From contig FNSH01000001.1 in assembly GCA_900105895.1 (NCBI GenBank), positions 496,001-560,000 of the forward strand: a stretch of DNA of 64,000 nucleotides, given 5' to 3'. A model generated the notes under the pieces. It saw only the letters and a list, made by a program, of their open reading frames with translations. It was not told where the DNA came from and did not search any database. The first letter of the stretch is position 1, and each line of letters starts with the position of its first letter. Positions 8,391-18,200 of this stretch are shown one piece after another. This DNA is from Atopobium minutum. Its GTDB lineage: Bacteria > Actinomycetota > Coriobacteriia > Coriobacteriales > Atopobiaceae. A program made the position numbers and the translations under genes.

Positions 8391-8828
8391 ATGATTTACG
8401 TAGGCAACTTTAGCTATAACGACAATACCGACGAAACTGATAATTATTGCCTCATTCCTTGCCTGGTTGTAGCCGACACAGTAGACGAAGCCTTGGATAA
8501 ATTTGCATCTCAGCTCATTTCCCTGCATGAAGAAGGCACCATTGTGTCCGATGCGGACTATATCTACCTTGACTCTTTGGTGGAGCTGAGTGCTGAAGAG
8601 AGCAAACCCGTCATGCTGAGCTGGCAAAAGATTGCTGTTACAGAAAACGGCCTTTCCTCTATTTCTTCTGCCCTGCCCGCCTCCGATGAATCTGTTGGCT
8701 GTGCCTATACCTTTGTAGACGACGATGACGAGGACTTCCAAACCGAATTTGATGACCCCAACATTGATTTTGCGGATTTGGAAGAAGCTGACGAAGAGCC
8801 ATTTTTGGATTTTACTCAGATGGATTAG
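8391..8828 (+). CDS. Acidic hypothetical protein
   Basis: Not recognised. A 145-aa soluble and very acidic protein with a strong ribosome-binding site (AAGGAGACATC before ATG). The first 75 residues look folded, with alternating strands and a helix (VADTVDEALDKFASQLISL). The last 45 residues are dominated by Asp and Glu (a run FVDDDDEDF and later DLEEADEEPFLDF). It ends 4 nt before the convergent beta-propeller gene. It follows the antiporter by 64 nt and could be cotranscribed with it. Confidence 0.7.
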   Translation: MIYVGNFSYNDNTDETDNYCLIPCLVVADTVDEALDKFASQLISLHEEGTIVSDADYIYLDSLVELSAEESKPVMLSWQKIAVTENGLSSISSALPASDESVGCAYTFVDDDDEDFQTEFDDPNIDFADLEEADEEPFLDFTQMD

Positions 8829-8831
8829 TGC

Positions 8832-9689
8832 TTACGGTTTGGCAAATACAAACCACGCGAGCGCTGACAGTGTAACAACTCCAACGGCTCCAAGGGCAAC
8901 TGCAGGCGTTATAGGAAAATCGCTTACAGGAACAAACAAGACTTGCTTATCTGCATCCTCAGCATCTGATGGTGCTGCATCTGCTAAGAGGTCTTGTATG
9001 GATGTAGCACTGTCTTCTTGCTGCTCTATGGGTGCTGGCTGAGCCTTGATTGCAGCATTATGTAGCAAGCTAACCATATCCCGTGGTTTGTTGAGCTGTG
9101 TACGAGTACCCGGAAAAGCATCTTCTGCTTGTGGATATGTTGACTTGGGCTCGATGGGATCCGTTGGGGATACATCAGGCTTTACGGGATCTGTAGGTTT
9201 TGGCGTGGGCTTGCTAGGATTGGTAGGATCCGATGGCCGAGGATCCGGTGGTCGAGAAGCACTCAGTTTTACCAAGAAACCAGACGTATCAAGATGGTAC
9301 AAATTACCCTCGGGGTCATTGATGAGTGCTAACGGGCTGGTGTTTGCGCCAGCTTGCGCAGACGCCCAGAGCAGTTTGGCCGTATCATCACCCAATTTGT
9401 ATACGTATACATTGCTGCCCGTTTTATAGCTTTGAGCGTGAGGATCAGCCTGTTTATCTGTATAAACAGTAAAATACGCATACACATCACTGCCCTGCTT
9501 AACAAGAAGCGCCGGTGTCGTAAAGCCATCTTGGGGAAGTGGACCTTCAGGAGTACTTGAGACCAGCTTGTCAGCCTCCATGGTACTCAGATCCACAACA
9601 GCCAACTGAGTTTCATGAGAAGCTCCAACGCCAGTAGCAACCGCAAGATTGCCGGTAATCGTTGGGGCAGAGGAAGCGTAAGCAAACAC
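8832..9689 (-). pseudogene. C-terminal part of a frameshifted PQQ-like beta-propeller surface protein
   Basis: Continuation of the gene whose front lies at 9707-10657. Reading back past the GTG at 9689, the same frame gives a sensible link (TVEKNGGLSDFSSSVFAYASS) up to about 9735, so the two halves are one gene split by a one-base shift at about 9735-9745. This half holds the last propeller blades (VDLSTMEADKLV, GNLYHLDTSGFLVKL), then a Pro/Asp/Thr-rich linker with repeated PTDP units, and a C-terminal transmembrane helix (ITPAVALGAVGVVTLSALAW). The whole protein would therefore be anchored to the outer face of the membrane. Whether GTG 9689 starts a separate product is doubtful: no good ribosome-binding site is seen. 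Confidence 0.7.
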
Positions 9690-9706
9690 GCTCGATGAGA
9701 AATCGC

Positions 9707-10657
9707 TTAGCCCACCGTTCTTCTCGACAGTAGCCTATGTACCTGGCCGTCATATGAGGTATAGACGGCTTCTGTAGCATTCAGCGGTGTGAAATCGCTT
9801 GTGATGCCAGAGCCCGTATTGATACAAGACCCTACTACCTCACCCGTTTGCGGATCACAAACACAGATGGTGCCCCAGGTATCTGACCGTAGTATATACG
9901 CACCAAACTGAGGGATATCATTGCGATAAAAGCCAGCAGATCCTCCCGAAGAAATGGTCCATGCCAGAGCGCCCGTCTGTGCAAAAACCGCAGCCGACTC
10001 TCCACCAATAATCTGGCCAGCATCGTCATAGCAAACAGTACCAAAAGAAATAAGCGTCGTACCCACAAGCTTAATAAGACGCAGGCTCGTAGTTGTATGC
10101 GTACCAGAGGCAAACGTATTGGATGAAGTCCACAGCTTTTGTGGCTTGTGCATAGTAGACAAATCTACTGCCTGTACGCGACCATCTTGCAGGGCAATGT
10201 AGTAGGTATTGTTTACAAACAGGGGTCGCGCCTGGTGATCAATCACACCATCAAGCTCGAGGGAACTCACAACACGTCCCTCTTTGGACTTTGCGTCCAC
10301 CACGTTAAGCGTATTGTTTGCAACTACCACCACGTAACCATTGATAAAAAGCGGCTCGCTCAATGCAGCGCCAGCAGGTGCCAGCTGCGTCTTCCACTGC
10401 ACCGATACTAAAGACGTTGGTGTGGCAGCCTGCACCTCATGGCCGATGCCGTTGTACTGTATGACCTCTTTGGTATCAATCTGACTCAAGAACGGCTGTG
10501 CTGTTCCAACGCCACCGGGAGAAGCTGGAGAGGCAGCCCAAGCTACTACCACTAACGTAGGCATAAGTTGGTATGACAAAAGGACAGTTGTGAGTATCCA
10601 AGAAAGGCTTAGGAGCTTTACATATGTGTTATATATGTTGCGCAAGGTATAACTCAT
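9707..10657 (-). pseudogene. N-terminal part of a frameshifted PQQ-like beta-propeller surface protein
   Basis: Starts with a signal peptide (hydrophobic stretch at about residues 15-40, ending in VVVAWAASP) and then beta-propeller blades of the PQQ/WD-like kind: each blade has a strand pair such as PLFINGYVVVVANNTLNVVDAKS or YYIALQDGRVQAVDLS. The reading frame ends early at residue 316 (DGQVHRLLSRRTVG), right where a further blade should start, and the missing part continues in another frame at 8832-9735. The full-length product would be about 610 aa. Proteins of this design in Coriobacteriia are surface-exposed and of unknown ligand. Downstream of lgt on the same strand. Confidence 0.7.
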
Positions 10658-10769
10658 GCAGTCACAGTCCTCAAACGTTCACATAGCAAAAGATTTTAAC
10701 GAGGTTTAAAAATAAGGATTATAAATTCCCCTCGTAATATTATTACATTACTATATTTTAGTGAATAGT

Positions 10770-11696
10770 TTAAAAATACCCAATTTGGGATATACCGCGT
10801 TTGCGAGCCAAAGCAAGCTCAACTATTCCTGCAAGTATAAGAGGGATGCTTAAAACCATGCCCATGGTAAGCCAGTTGGTACCCAAAAGGTATCCCAACT
10901 GCTCATCGGGCAGGCGCACAAACTCAATAAGGAATCTAAAAACGCCGTACAACAGCAAAAATACTCCCAAAAACGTACCTTGAGGATACGGCTCAAACGC
11001 AGCGGCAGCCCGGACTGTGTGACTGCCTGGTTTCTGAGCAGCTGACGTGGGAGCAGTAACAGCAGGCCCATGAACTGCAGATCTCTGCTGCACTTCCCCA
11101 TGTGTACCACGGTAGGAAAGCACTAACAAAACGATAAACAACACTAAGCCTTCGAGAAGGCCTTCGTAAAGCTGAGAGGGATGGCGTGCTACATCACCCT
11201 GCACAAAGATAACGCCCCAGGGTAGATTGGTTGGCTTACCCCAAAGCTCACCGTTGATAAAATTGGCACAGCGTCCAAAAAACAGACCAAGCGGAGCACC
11301 AATGACTGCAAGATCAGCCATGGTGCGCACAGACAAACGCATGAACTTACACGCGAGAGCACCACCAATAAGTGCGCCCGCTAAGCCCCCATGAAAACTC
11401 ATGCCGCCTTCACTGAGCATAAAGATAGAAAGCGGATGAGCCAAATAATAGCCTGCACCGTAAAACAGCACGTAACCAAGTCGGCCGCCCAAGATAACAC
11501 CAAAGGCAATACCCACAATAAGTGAAAGCAAATCATCCAAGACAAGGCCTAATCCCCAGCGTTTGGCAGTCTTCCACATTACTATGCCAGCACAGACAAA
11601 TCCCAACAGGTAGGCAATGCCATACCATCTCACACTAAGAGGGCCTACAGAAAAGGCCACAGGATCTAAATGCAGATATATCTCGTTAAGCCACAT
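10770..11696 (-). CDS. lgt: Prolipoprotein diacylglyceryl transferase Lgt
   Basis: Integral membrane enzyme of 308 aa that transfers diacylglycerol from phosphatidylglycerol to the lipobox Cys of prolipoproteins. Seven hydrophobic segments are visible. Motifs include VRWYGIAYLLGF near residues 24-35, GMSFHGGLAGAL near 98-109, and the signature GRCANFINGELWGKPT with the essential Arg and Asn. ARHPSQLYEG follows. A 35-residue insertion rich in Ala/Gln/Thr sits between the last helices (around residues 205-240). It serves the several lipoproteins in this window. It begins 25 nt after the NifU-like gene and likely shares its transcript. Confidence 0.94.
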   Translation of the reverse strand: MWLNEIYLHLDPVAFSVGPLSVRWYGIAYLLGFVCAGIVMWKTAKRWGLGLVLDDLLSLIVGIAFGVILGGRLGYVLFYGAGYYLAHPLSIFMLSEGGMSFHGGLAGALIGGALACKFMRLSVRTMADLAVIGAPLGLFFGRCANFINGELWGKPTNLPWGVIFVQGDVARHPSQLYEGLLEGLVLFIVLLVLSYRGTHGEVQQRSAVHGPAVTAPTSAAQKPGSHTVRAAAAFEPYPQGTFLGVFLLLYGVFRFLIEFVRLPDEQLGYLLGTNWLTMGMVLSIPLILAGIVELALARKRGISQIGYF

Positions 11697-11721
11697 AGCT
11701 ACTATTTCACTATCGCCTTAC

Positions 11722-12048
11722 TTACATTTCCGCTTGAACGCGTGTAACACCTGGCACGTGTTCACGCAAAATGCGCTCAATGCCCATGGAAAGCGTCAAA
11801 GAACTCATAGGACAACCCGAGCATGCACCGGTAAGACGCAGGGTTACCACACCATCGTCATCTACGCTAACGTATTCCATGTCTCCACCATCCGCTATCA
11901 AGCTCGGGCGGATAATCTCGAGAATTTCTTTAAGAAGAATCTCATCCACCTTGACCTTCTCGTTAGAAGAAGTGTCCTGAGTATCCTGCGTGGACTGAAT
12001 GTCCTGCGTGGACTGAGTGGACTGAGTATCCTGAGTTTGCTGATCCAT
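11722..12048 (-). CDS. NifU-like (NFU domain) iron-sulfur scaffold protein
   Basis: Small Fe-S cluster scaffold or carrier of 108 aa. The NFU domain spans about residues 35-108, with the cluster-binding motif GACSGCPMSS (CxxC). The first 25 residues are a low-complexity tail made of repeated Thr-Gln-Asp/Ser-Thr-Gln units, encoded by an imperfect tandem DNA repeat. ATG 12048 has GGGAGG 6 nt upstream and begins directly with that tail. It sits between the U32 gene (itself probably an Fe-S protein) and lgt, all on one strand. Confidence 0.88.
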   Translation of the reverse strand: MDQQTQDTQSTQSTQDIQSTQDTQDTSSNEKVKVDEILLKEILEIIRPSLIADGGDMEYVSVDDDGVVTLRLTGACSGCPMSSLTLSMGIERILREHVPGVTRVQAEM

Positions 12049-12132
12049 ACGAAACCTCCCCACGTGCCAAGGCACGCCTCATTTATGTTGTAACAGTGGC
12101 ATTTTACCCAACCAGCGACCGCTCTTACAAAC

Positions 12133-14670
12133 TTACTCAATGCCACTATATAAATGCCCCGAACTGGCTCCACGCTCACGCACAGGAGCCTTAGCTGTAC
12201 CCTGCGCGGCTGCTATGGCTTGCGTAAGTCGCTTGAGCTGGTGGATACATGCCTGAGGCGATAAAAGCGTCGCATCAATAGCAAGCCGAGAAACCCCCGC
12301 ATGAATGAGGTCCGCCACCTGCGGAATTGCATCTATGGGCTGCGCGGCATAGATACGTGATCGTGCCTGCAAGTCCGTATGAACAGGCATGATAGCACCT
12401 TGGTCATTGCGTATTGCCAACCCGCGCTGACGCAACTCGCAGCGCGCGCAATCGTGGATACAGCGACGTGCTGCCATAAGCACACAATGCTGTGCGGTCA
12501 TAACGCGCGGACGACCATACACAACAAAGCCGACGGGTGTCGTTGCTGCTGGGGCTAGCTGCGCAATCTGAGCAAGTGTCAGTTCGGGAGAAAGCCAAAA
12601 GCCCTGTGCTCCCGCCGCCTCTAAGGCATGAATGCATGCACGATTATGCACGGGAATACACGAGCGGACCTCTGCCGCCGCTCCTTGTTGCTTTGCCAGC
12701 ACCAGCTCGCTGACATTGCCCACAGCAACGGTAGTTCCCGCGTAAATGAACGGATCGATACGACTGTGATCAATCTCACGGCAAACCTCATCCAGCACAG
12801 GAATGCACGGTTGAGGAAAGTCTGCCGCAGCAAGTTCATCTCCAGGAACATACACACGCACCGCCCCAAATGCAAGAGCTGCACGAGCAACCTCGGGTGT
12901 TGTTGCAAGTACACATAGCTGTGGCACCTGCGGCGCTGTAATTGCTAGCTCAGATGCAGGCGCACCCGTCCGTACAGGTGTTGGCATTTGCACCAACGTA
13001 TCCGTACAAACAGGCTCAAGCTGGTCTTGTGTAGGCGCACAAGCCAACTCATTCTTACGGCTATGCCAGGGCTCAAGAATTGCCGCAATCAAGTTTTGTG
13101 CCGCTTGAGCACGGACGGCGTGCACGGCCGAGAAGCTCATGCCACAACCTTCGTCCAGATCAACAACAATGTCCTGTGCAACAAAGGGCGTGGAACCCAT
13201 GCGTCCTACATGCTGCACCAAATCTTCTTTACATACCGCACGTGTCCGGGCTGCCTCAACTACAAAGCCTTCTGCCCGTGCCGTTACCAGCCCATCAGCA
13301 GTGGTCATGGTTACGGTAAACGGCTTACCAATATGGCAGCTTACCTGCACCTGCACTAAACGCCTGCGCACGATATCAAGAGAGGCTACACGCGCTGCAG
13401 CATCCAACGCAGCCTGACTTCTGATAACCCGCACAGGGCAGTCTGCCGGCATGGGACGAGCAGCAATGCACTCGATTTTCTCGCCAGGCAGCGCATCCGC
13501 TGCAACATGAGACGTAAGGAATTGAGAAGGGTCATATTGGGGGCGAAACTCCAATAAATCACCCTTTCCTACCGGCTCATCAAGCTGAACTATCAGCTGG
13601 GCACGCGTGGTGGTACGCTTGCGCTCTCTACCACCATTGGCACCGCGGGATGTTGTTACCACATCGGGTAAACGCCGAGAAGAAATAACTCGCCCCACCA
13701 GCTGTCCGCGATTGTTAGAGCGCTCATAGCTCATCATCTCGTCACCGGCCGTGCCGTGTAAATACGCATTGGTAAAGTCACGATTAAATGAGCGCAGCAA
13801 AAGGCGCTTGCGGGCCTGACTATCTGTCAAAGCCACAGGGCGACCCGCGGCACTATCATCCAACTGAGCACGATATGCAGAAATGACAGAGTATACATAG
13901 TCGGGCGCCTTCATGCGTCCCTCTACTTTAAGCGAGCCGGCACCAGCATCCATCAGGGCATTGAGATCAGTAAAGGAACAAGCATCCTTGGGGCAAAGCG
14001 GACGAGTACGGCCCTGTGCTTCTAGTGAGTTGCCCTTCTCGTCAATAAGGTCATAGAGCAAACGACAAGGCTGGGCACACATACCACGATTTGCCGATCG
14101 GCCACCAGACATGGAAGACATCATGCAAACGCCCGAGTAGCAATAGCACAGCGCTCCATGACCAAAGACTTCCGTCTCTACACCGGTAGCGGAAATAGTT
14201 TTAATCTCTGGCAGCGAAAGCTCACGAGAAAGCGTTACCCGATGAGCACCCAGCTGATTACACCAGCGCGTTGCTCGGGCATCATGGACGTTTGCCTGTG
14301 TAGAAATATGGCATTCAATCTGAGGCCAGCACTTGTGCACTTCTGCTAGCAAGCCCCAGTCTTGGATGATAAACGCGTCTGCCCCCAGCGTATAGGCACG
14401 AAAAATGAGTTCCGAAGCCGCGGCCATCTCGGACGACTGGATAACAATGTTGATGGCCACATACACGCGCACACCCGCCACATGGGCTTCATCGCAGGCA
14501 GCAGCAAAGGAGGCATCATCAAAGTTTGTAGCGCCACGGCGCGCATTAAAGTCATTGCCCAAAGCACAATAAATGGCATCAGCTCCCGCTGCAAGGGCAG
14601 CACGAAATGCCTCGGGGCTGCCAGCGGGCGCCAACAGCTCCGGCATGGTGCGATTACGTCTGTGTGTCAT
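12133..14670 (-). CDS. U32 family peptidase / RlhA-like protein
   Basis: An 845-aa member of the U32 family with the DUF3656 extension. In characterised relatives the family adds hydroxyl groups to tRNA or 23S rRNA nucleotides; the peptidase label is historical. The N-terminus PELLAPAGSPEAFRAALAAG is diagnostic. The Cys-rich core EVFGHGALCYCYSGVCMMSS, followed by NRGMCAQPCRL, is at about residues 165-205 and is the likely Fe-S site. A second U32-like half occupies the C-terminal third (VYGRPRVMTAQHC, then CIHDCARCELRQRG). It begins 3 nt after the glycosyltransferase gene stop, so it is cotranscribed with it. The NifU-like gene downstream fits an Fe-S requirement. Confidence 0.88.
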   Translation of the reverse strand: MTHRRNRTMPELLAPAGSPEAFRAALAAGADAIYCALGNDFNARRGATNFDDASFAAACDEAHVAGVRVYVAINIVIQSSEMAAASELIFRAYTLGADAFIIQDWGLLAEVHKCWPQIECHISTQANVHDARATRWCNQLGAHRVTLSRELSLPEIKTISATGVETEVFGHGALCYCYSGVCMMSSMSGGRSANRGMCAQPCRLLYDLIDEKGNSLEAQGRTRPLCPKDACSFTDLNALMDAGAGSLKVEGRMKAPDYVYSVISAYRAQLDDSAAGRPVALTDSQARKRLLLRSFNRDFTNAYLHGTAGDEMMSYERSNNRGQLVGRVISSRRLPDVVTTSRGANGGRERKRTTTRAQLIVQLDEPVGKGDLLEFRPQYDPSQFLTSHVAADALPGEKIECIAARPMPADCPVRVIRSQAALDAAARVASLDIVRRRLVQVQVSCHIGKPFTVTMTTADGLVTARAEGFVVEAARTRAVCKEDLVQHVGRMGSTPFVAQDIVVDLDEGCGMSFSAVHAVRAQAAQNLIAAILEPWHSRKNELACAPTQDQLEPVCTDTLVQMPTPVRTGAPASELAITAPQVPQLCVLATTPEVARAALAFGAVRVYVPGDELAAADFPQPCIPVLDEVCREIDHSRIDPFIYAGTTVAVGNVSELVLAKQQGAAAEVRSCIPVHNRACIHALEAAGAQGFWLSPELTLAQIAQLAPAATTPVGFVVYGRPRVMTAQHCVLMAARRCIHDCARCELRQRGLAIRNDQGAIMPVHTDLQARSRIYAAQPIDAIPQVADLIHAGVSRLAIDATLLSPQACIHQLKRLTQAIAAAQGTAKAPVRERGASSGHLYSGIE

Positions 14671-14673
14671 ACC

Positions 14674-17600
14674 CTACTTCTTGCCTAGTGCGGCACGTCC
14701 CAAAGATTTAAGAACTTCTCGGCGAGCAGTGCCAAAAGGAGCAATGGGATCTACCAGTTTGCGCAGACCGCTATCGGGAGACACCACCTTATCGTGTATG
14801 GGCATGTGTGCGACGTCCTGCGCAGGAACGAACGAGGAAATCATTTGAGAAATGAGCTCCTCATAAAATGGCATAGCCCGTGCATAACGCCAGTATTCGG
14901 TAGCAAAGTCGCAGCGCGTATTAACCCAGGGCTTTTCCCAACCGGCATAGTGGATGATCTTGGGATTAGCGCGTGAGGCGTTGTACGCATCAAACGATGC
15001 ACTGGGTGCAAAACGGAAAACGGAAGCTACACGGCCACCGCAATCATGCATTACGTTCCAATCAAAGGGAAGATAGGTTACGCGGCCCTGGCATTCCACG
15101 TTAAGAATATCTTGATCATCGTAGATATAGTCTGCCTCAGAAACAATGTCCATCCACTCGGTCACCGTATGGAGCTTACGCATCTGAGCAGTGTTAAGCA
15201 CAAGCACTCCAGCCTGGAAGTAGGCATACGGATCTGAAAGACCCAGATCCGACACGGTATACTTCATGCGCTTGCCATCATTCATGTTGAGGTTGCCCAG
15301 GTAGTCCACATCATGTGCAGCAGCAAGCAGGGTGTCGCCCAGCTCTGTATCAAACAGCTCGGACACATCGCCGCGCACAATAAGGTCAGAGTCCAGATAC
15401 AGGACCTTATCGTAAAACGACAAAATCTCTTGCACGAGGAAGCGATAGTACGTTTCCAGTGAAATATGCTCGTTGTTGGTGGACAGATTATAGCCACGGA
15501 TCATGCGCGAGACGTTATAAAAACGCACGGATGCATTACCAAAGCTTGCCACCATCTCTTTGATGGCATCTCGGCGAGCACCATCAATATTACGCTCCAG
15601 CACGACAATGTCATAAAAATTGGAGGGATTAGCATTGCGCAACATAGAAAACATGGTGGTACTCAGCATGGGCACATAGTTATTGTCCGAGGCAAAGACC
15701 ACAGGTACAACCTTTTTACCCACAGCATCGGGGCAGACGTCCACGATAGGTTGCAGGTCAAAAGACACATCCGGCTGCTCAAAGTGAACACACTGCAGCT
15801 GTTTTGTCTTCCAACCAGCGTTGGTACGCAGTGCGTGCTTGTAGTAAATGTTAAAGAGACGCTCTGCTAGATGCCCGGGCGTACGCAACGCTTCTTTGCT
15901 GTAGTGCTCCATATGGGCTTCCTGGCAGTACTGCTCCAAAAGGGGAAATACCCATGCGCAGTAATCCGCAAAAATCTGTCCGCGCATGATATACATGTTG
16001 CAAAAACAGCTCTCGTGACCCGTAAAGAAGGCTTGTGCATCCTCCAGATAATCAGGCTGCTGCTCACCAATGATACTCACCAAAAGCTCTATATCCTCGA
16101 TATGCAGCAAAGGGGCGGCCTTATACTGCTCATACGGCGTGGCATAGCTGCCGGGCATGTGACGCAAGTTATGGAACTTGGTAGTGAGTACGTCATACCC
16201 CTCAATACAAGCGTGAGCGCTTTGAGAATCCAAACCATATTTAGCAATGGCATTGGCATCAATAAAGCTATCCATGACCTCGCCAAACTCGTTTTCCTCA
16301 TACTCAGTTTCTGAGAAATTAAAGTAGCGACGATAATGACAAAAGCCCACGTAGTCTGCCATGGCATGCTTCCATGCCCAGTACTGAACCGTCATCTCAC
16401 AGTACAGCGGATTCTGGGCGCTGATATTATCGCCCTCATCATCATGGAAGGCATCCGCAAAACGCGTGGCTGGATTCTTGAGAAGATCTCCTACCTGCAC
16501 CGGCTGGAACACAGCAGACTCAGGCAGATCCACCTGTTTGTGGGTGGTAACAAAAATGCGCAGATCTTGAGCCTCATACTCCTGCCTTTTGAGCATACCG
16601 CAAAGCTGATTCATATGGCTCTGAGCTATTTGTCGCATGGGTTTCAAACGCTGTAAAACCTCTGCACTGGTAGTGGTCACATGCATGGACTGCACTGCCT
16701 GCTCATATAGATAAAGACGGTCGTTGTCCTGTGGCAAAATTCCCTTTGCAACAAAATGGTATGCGCGGTCGCGCACAAAACGCCACAACTCTACAGAAGC
16801 GTTACCGACGCCGCAAACCTTTGCAAATGCATTGGCTGCACTGAGCACATCTTCATCTGCCACGCGCTCTGCCAGCGAGTTTCCTAAAGATTCCAGTAGT
16901 TTGGCGGTTACGTCAGCAGCAAGACAAGAAAGTGTAGCATCGGATTGCGTTTGTGCATACGCGTCGATCGCTGTATAGCACTTGTAAACCTGCTGTGCCT
17001 CTTTCTCAAACACCGAAGCACTCATTGTATGAACATTCGTAACGCCAATGCCCATGTGATACAAGTAACCAGGGATAGATACTGTTGTCTCCCCCTGTGA
17101 AAGGTTTGCGACTACAAAAAACTCGTAGGCATCTTCTGCGCGCTCAAGACGCTCTGCGGTCATGCAAGCAAAGGCATTGCGGACAAGCTTGGTTTGAAAT
17201 ACTCGATGCGTCATATGCCAGGGACAAACAAACTCATTGCTTGCGCTAAATACGTTAGCGAGAAGTTCTTCTCTTGTTACCTCCGCACAAGCAAAGTTTG
17301 ACCACCGCTCAAAACCAGTAGCGGCAGAGCTATCCATACCATCGTCTGCCTGGACTTTAAGGCCAAAACGAAGAATATCTTTCTGAGAAAGACGCAGTTC
17401 GTTAACAAGATTTTCTAAAACGTTAGCATCTGTTAGCTCGTCATCACCATCAATAAAAATGAGGTAATCGCCCTTTGCGGCTGCAACACCAGACTTACGT
17501 GCAAGATGTGAGCCACGATTTTCCTCATGGCGCACCACTACAAAACGACTATCACCATATGCAACCTTATCAATCTCTTGTGCAGTGGCATCAGTGCTCG

Positions 17601-17718
17601 CATCATCTACAACGATGACCTCAAAGTCATTCAATGTCTGATTTTTAATGCTGTTTAAGCAACGACCAATATACTTCTCAATGTTATAGGCAGGTACTAC
17701 ACAAGAGATCAGTGCCAT
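14674..17718 (-). CDS. Three-module glycosyltransferase: GT2 - DUF4422 - GT8
   Basis: A 1014-aa cytoplasmic glycosyltransferase. Residues 1-230 form a GT2 (GT-A) domain with SCVVPAYNIEKYIGRCL and the metal motif FIDGDDE near 88-94. Residues about 390-640 match DUF4422, which often sits with capsule GTs (LRIFVTTHKQVDLP, then ADYVGFCHYRRYFNF). From about 680 a GT8 domain runs to the end, with VPVVFASDNNYVPML, the DxD motif LYLDSDLIVRGDV, and IIHYAGWEKPW. It should build a surface glycan by adding two or three sugars; substrates are unknown. ATG 17718 has GGAG 8 nt upstream. It is followed without a gap by the U32 gene. Confidence 0.87.
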   Translation of the reverse strand: MALISCVVPAYNIEKYIGRCLNSIKNQTLNDFEVIVVDDASTDATAQEIDKVAYGDSRFVVVRHEENRGSHLARKSGVAAAKGDYLIFIDGDDELTDANVLENLVNELRLSQKDILRFGLKVQADDGMDSSAATGFERWSNFACAEVTREELLANVFSASNEFVCPWHMTHRVFQTKLVRNAFACMTAERLERAEDAYEFFVVANLSQGETTVSIPGYLYHMGIGVTNVHTMSASVFEKEAQQVYKCYTAIDAYAQTQSDATLSCLAADVTAKLLESLGNSLAERVADEDVLSAANAFAKVCGVGNASVELWRFVRDRAYHFVAKGILPQDNDRLYLYEQAVQSMHVTTTSAEVLQRLKPMRQIAQSHMNQLCGMLKRQEYEAQDLRIFVTTHKQVDLPESAVFQPVQVGDLLKNPATRFADAFHDDEGDNISAQNPLYCEMTVQYWAWKHAMADYVGFCHYRRYFNFSETEYEENEFGEVMDSFIDANAIAKYGLDSQSAHACIEGYDVLTTKFHNLRHMPGSYATPYEQYKAAPLLHIEDIELLVSIIGEQQPDYLEDAQAFFTGHESCFCNMYIMRGQIFADYCAWVFPLLEQYCQEAHMEHYSKEALRTPGHLAERLFNIYYKHALRTNAGWKTKQLQCVHFEQPDVSFDLQPIVDVCPDAVGKKVVPVVFASDNNYVPMLSTTMFSMLRNANPSNFYDIVVLERNIDGARRDAIKEMVASFGNASVRFYNVSRMIRGYNLSTNNEHISLETYYRFLVQEILSFYDKVLYLDSDLIVRGDVSELFDTELGDTLLAAAHDVDYLGNLNMNDGKRMKYTVSDLGLSDPYAYFQAGVLVLNTAQMRKLHTVTEWMDIVSEADYIYDDQDILNVECQGRVTYLPFDWNVMHDCGGRVASVFRFAPSASFDAYNASRANPKIIHYAGWEKPWVNTRCDFATEYWRYARAMPFYEELISQMISSFVPAQDVAHMPIHDKVVSPDSGLRKLVDPIAPFGTARREVLKSLGRAALGKK

Positions 17719-17962
17719 AGTTATAACTCCAAACACGTATTTTTATTACTCGCTAGTGTAGCGTATTGGCAGGAACTTCCATGGTCGCTAGATGAGTTTT
17801 CTATAAACGAAGCAAGAAGCAAAAGCTTACTGTTGTGTTTGATGCGACCGAGACTGGTGCACAGAGCTGGTACGGATGTCAGCTGCCGGCTGCCGTCCAA
17901 ACAACCAATCAGCTCCTACCTAAGCGCTTAGCTAGTACCCTAGCTATTACTTTTTTTGATAT

Positions 17963-17996
17963 GTCGGACCATTATTAGTATTAATAATGGTCCGAC
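17963..17996. repeat. Perfect 15-bp inverted repeat in a long intergenic stretch
   Basis: GTCGGACCATTATTA and its exact reverse complement are separated by the 4-nt loop GTAT. A T7 run lies 5 nt before the hairpin on the plus strand, so in neither direction does a U-tract follow the stem: it is not a standard terminator. The surrounding 460 nt (17740-18200) hold no gene. Confidence 0.6.
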
Positions 17997-18033
17997 GGGT
18001 CTAGGACACAACAGGCCCTAGCGAAAGTCATAC

Positions 18034-18074
18034 AAAAAATGCCTGCCTCAGAGTTACACAACTCCAAGACAGGC
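18034..18074 (-). terminator. Intrinsic terminator after tyrS
   Basis: On the minus strand a 15-bp stem starting GCCTGTCTTGGAGTT and closing with AACTCTGAGGCAGGC (three G-U pairs, short GTGT loop) is followed by ATTTTTT. It lies about 130 nt after the tyrS stop. Confidence 0.8.
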
Positions 18075-18129
18075 ACCAAAAGCAAACGGTAAAGTGTACA
18101 AGAGCTACGAACAAGGCACGCTGAAAAAA

Positions 18130-18200
18130 CGCAGCTCAACGTAGCACGGCGCAGTGTAACCTAACCGCAGGTCAACGCAGCACAGCTCAGCACAGTGAAC
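18130..18200. repeat. Imperfect direct repeat between tyrS and its terminator
   Basis: Two copies of about 31-35 bp, both opening CGCAGSTCAACGYAGCAC and closing CAGTG(T)AAC, sit head to tail. The second copy abuts the tyrS stop codon. No open frame or known element explains them. Confidence 0.4.

Noticed and set aside
17945..18000. Intrinsic terminator formed by the T7 run and the 15-bp hairpin
   Set aside because: The T-run lies before the stem on the plus strand and reads as A's after it on the minus strand, so neither direction gives stem then U-tract.
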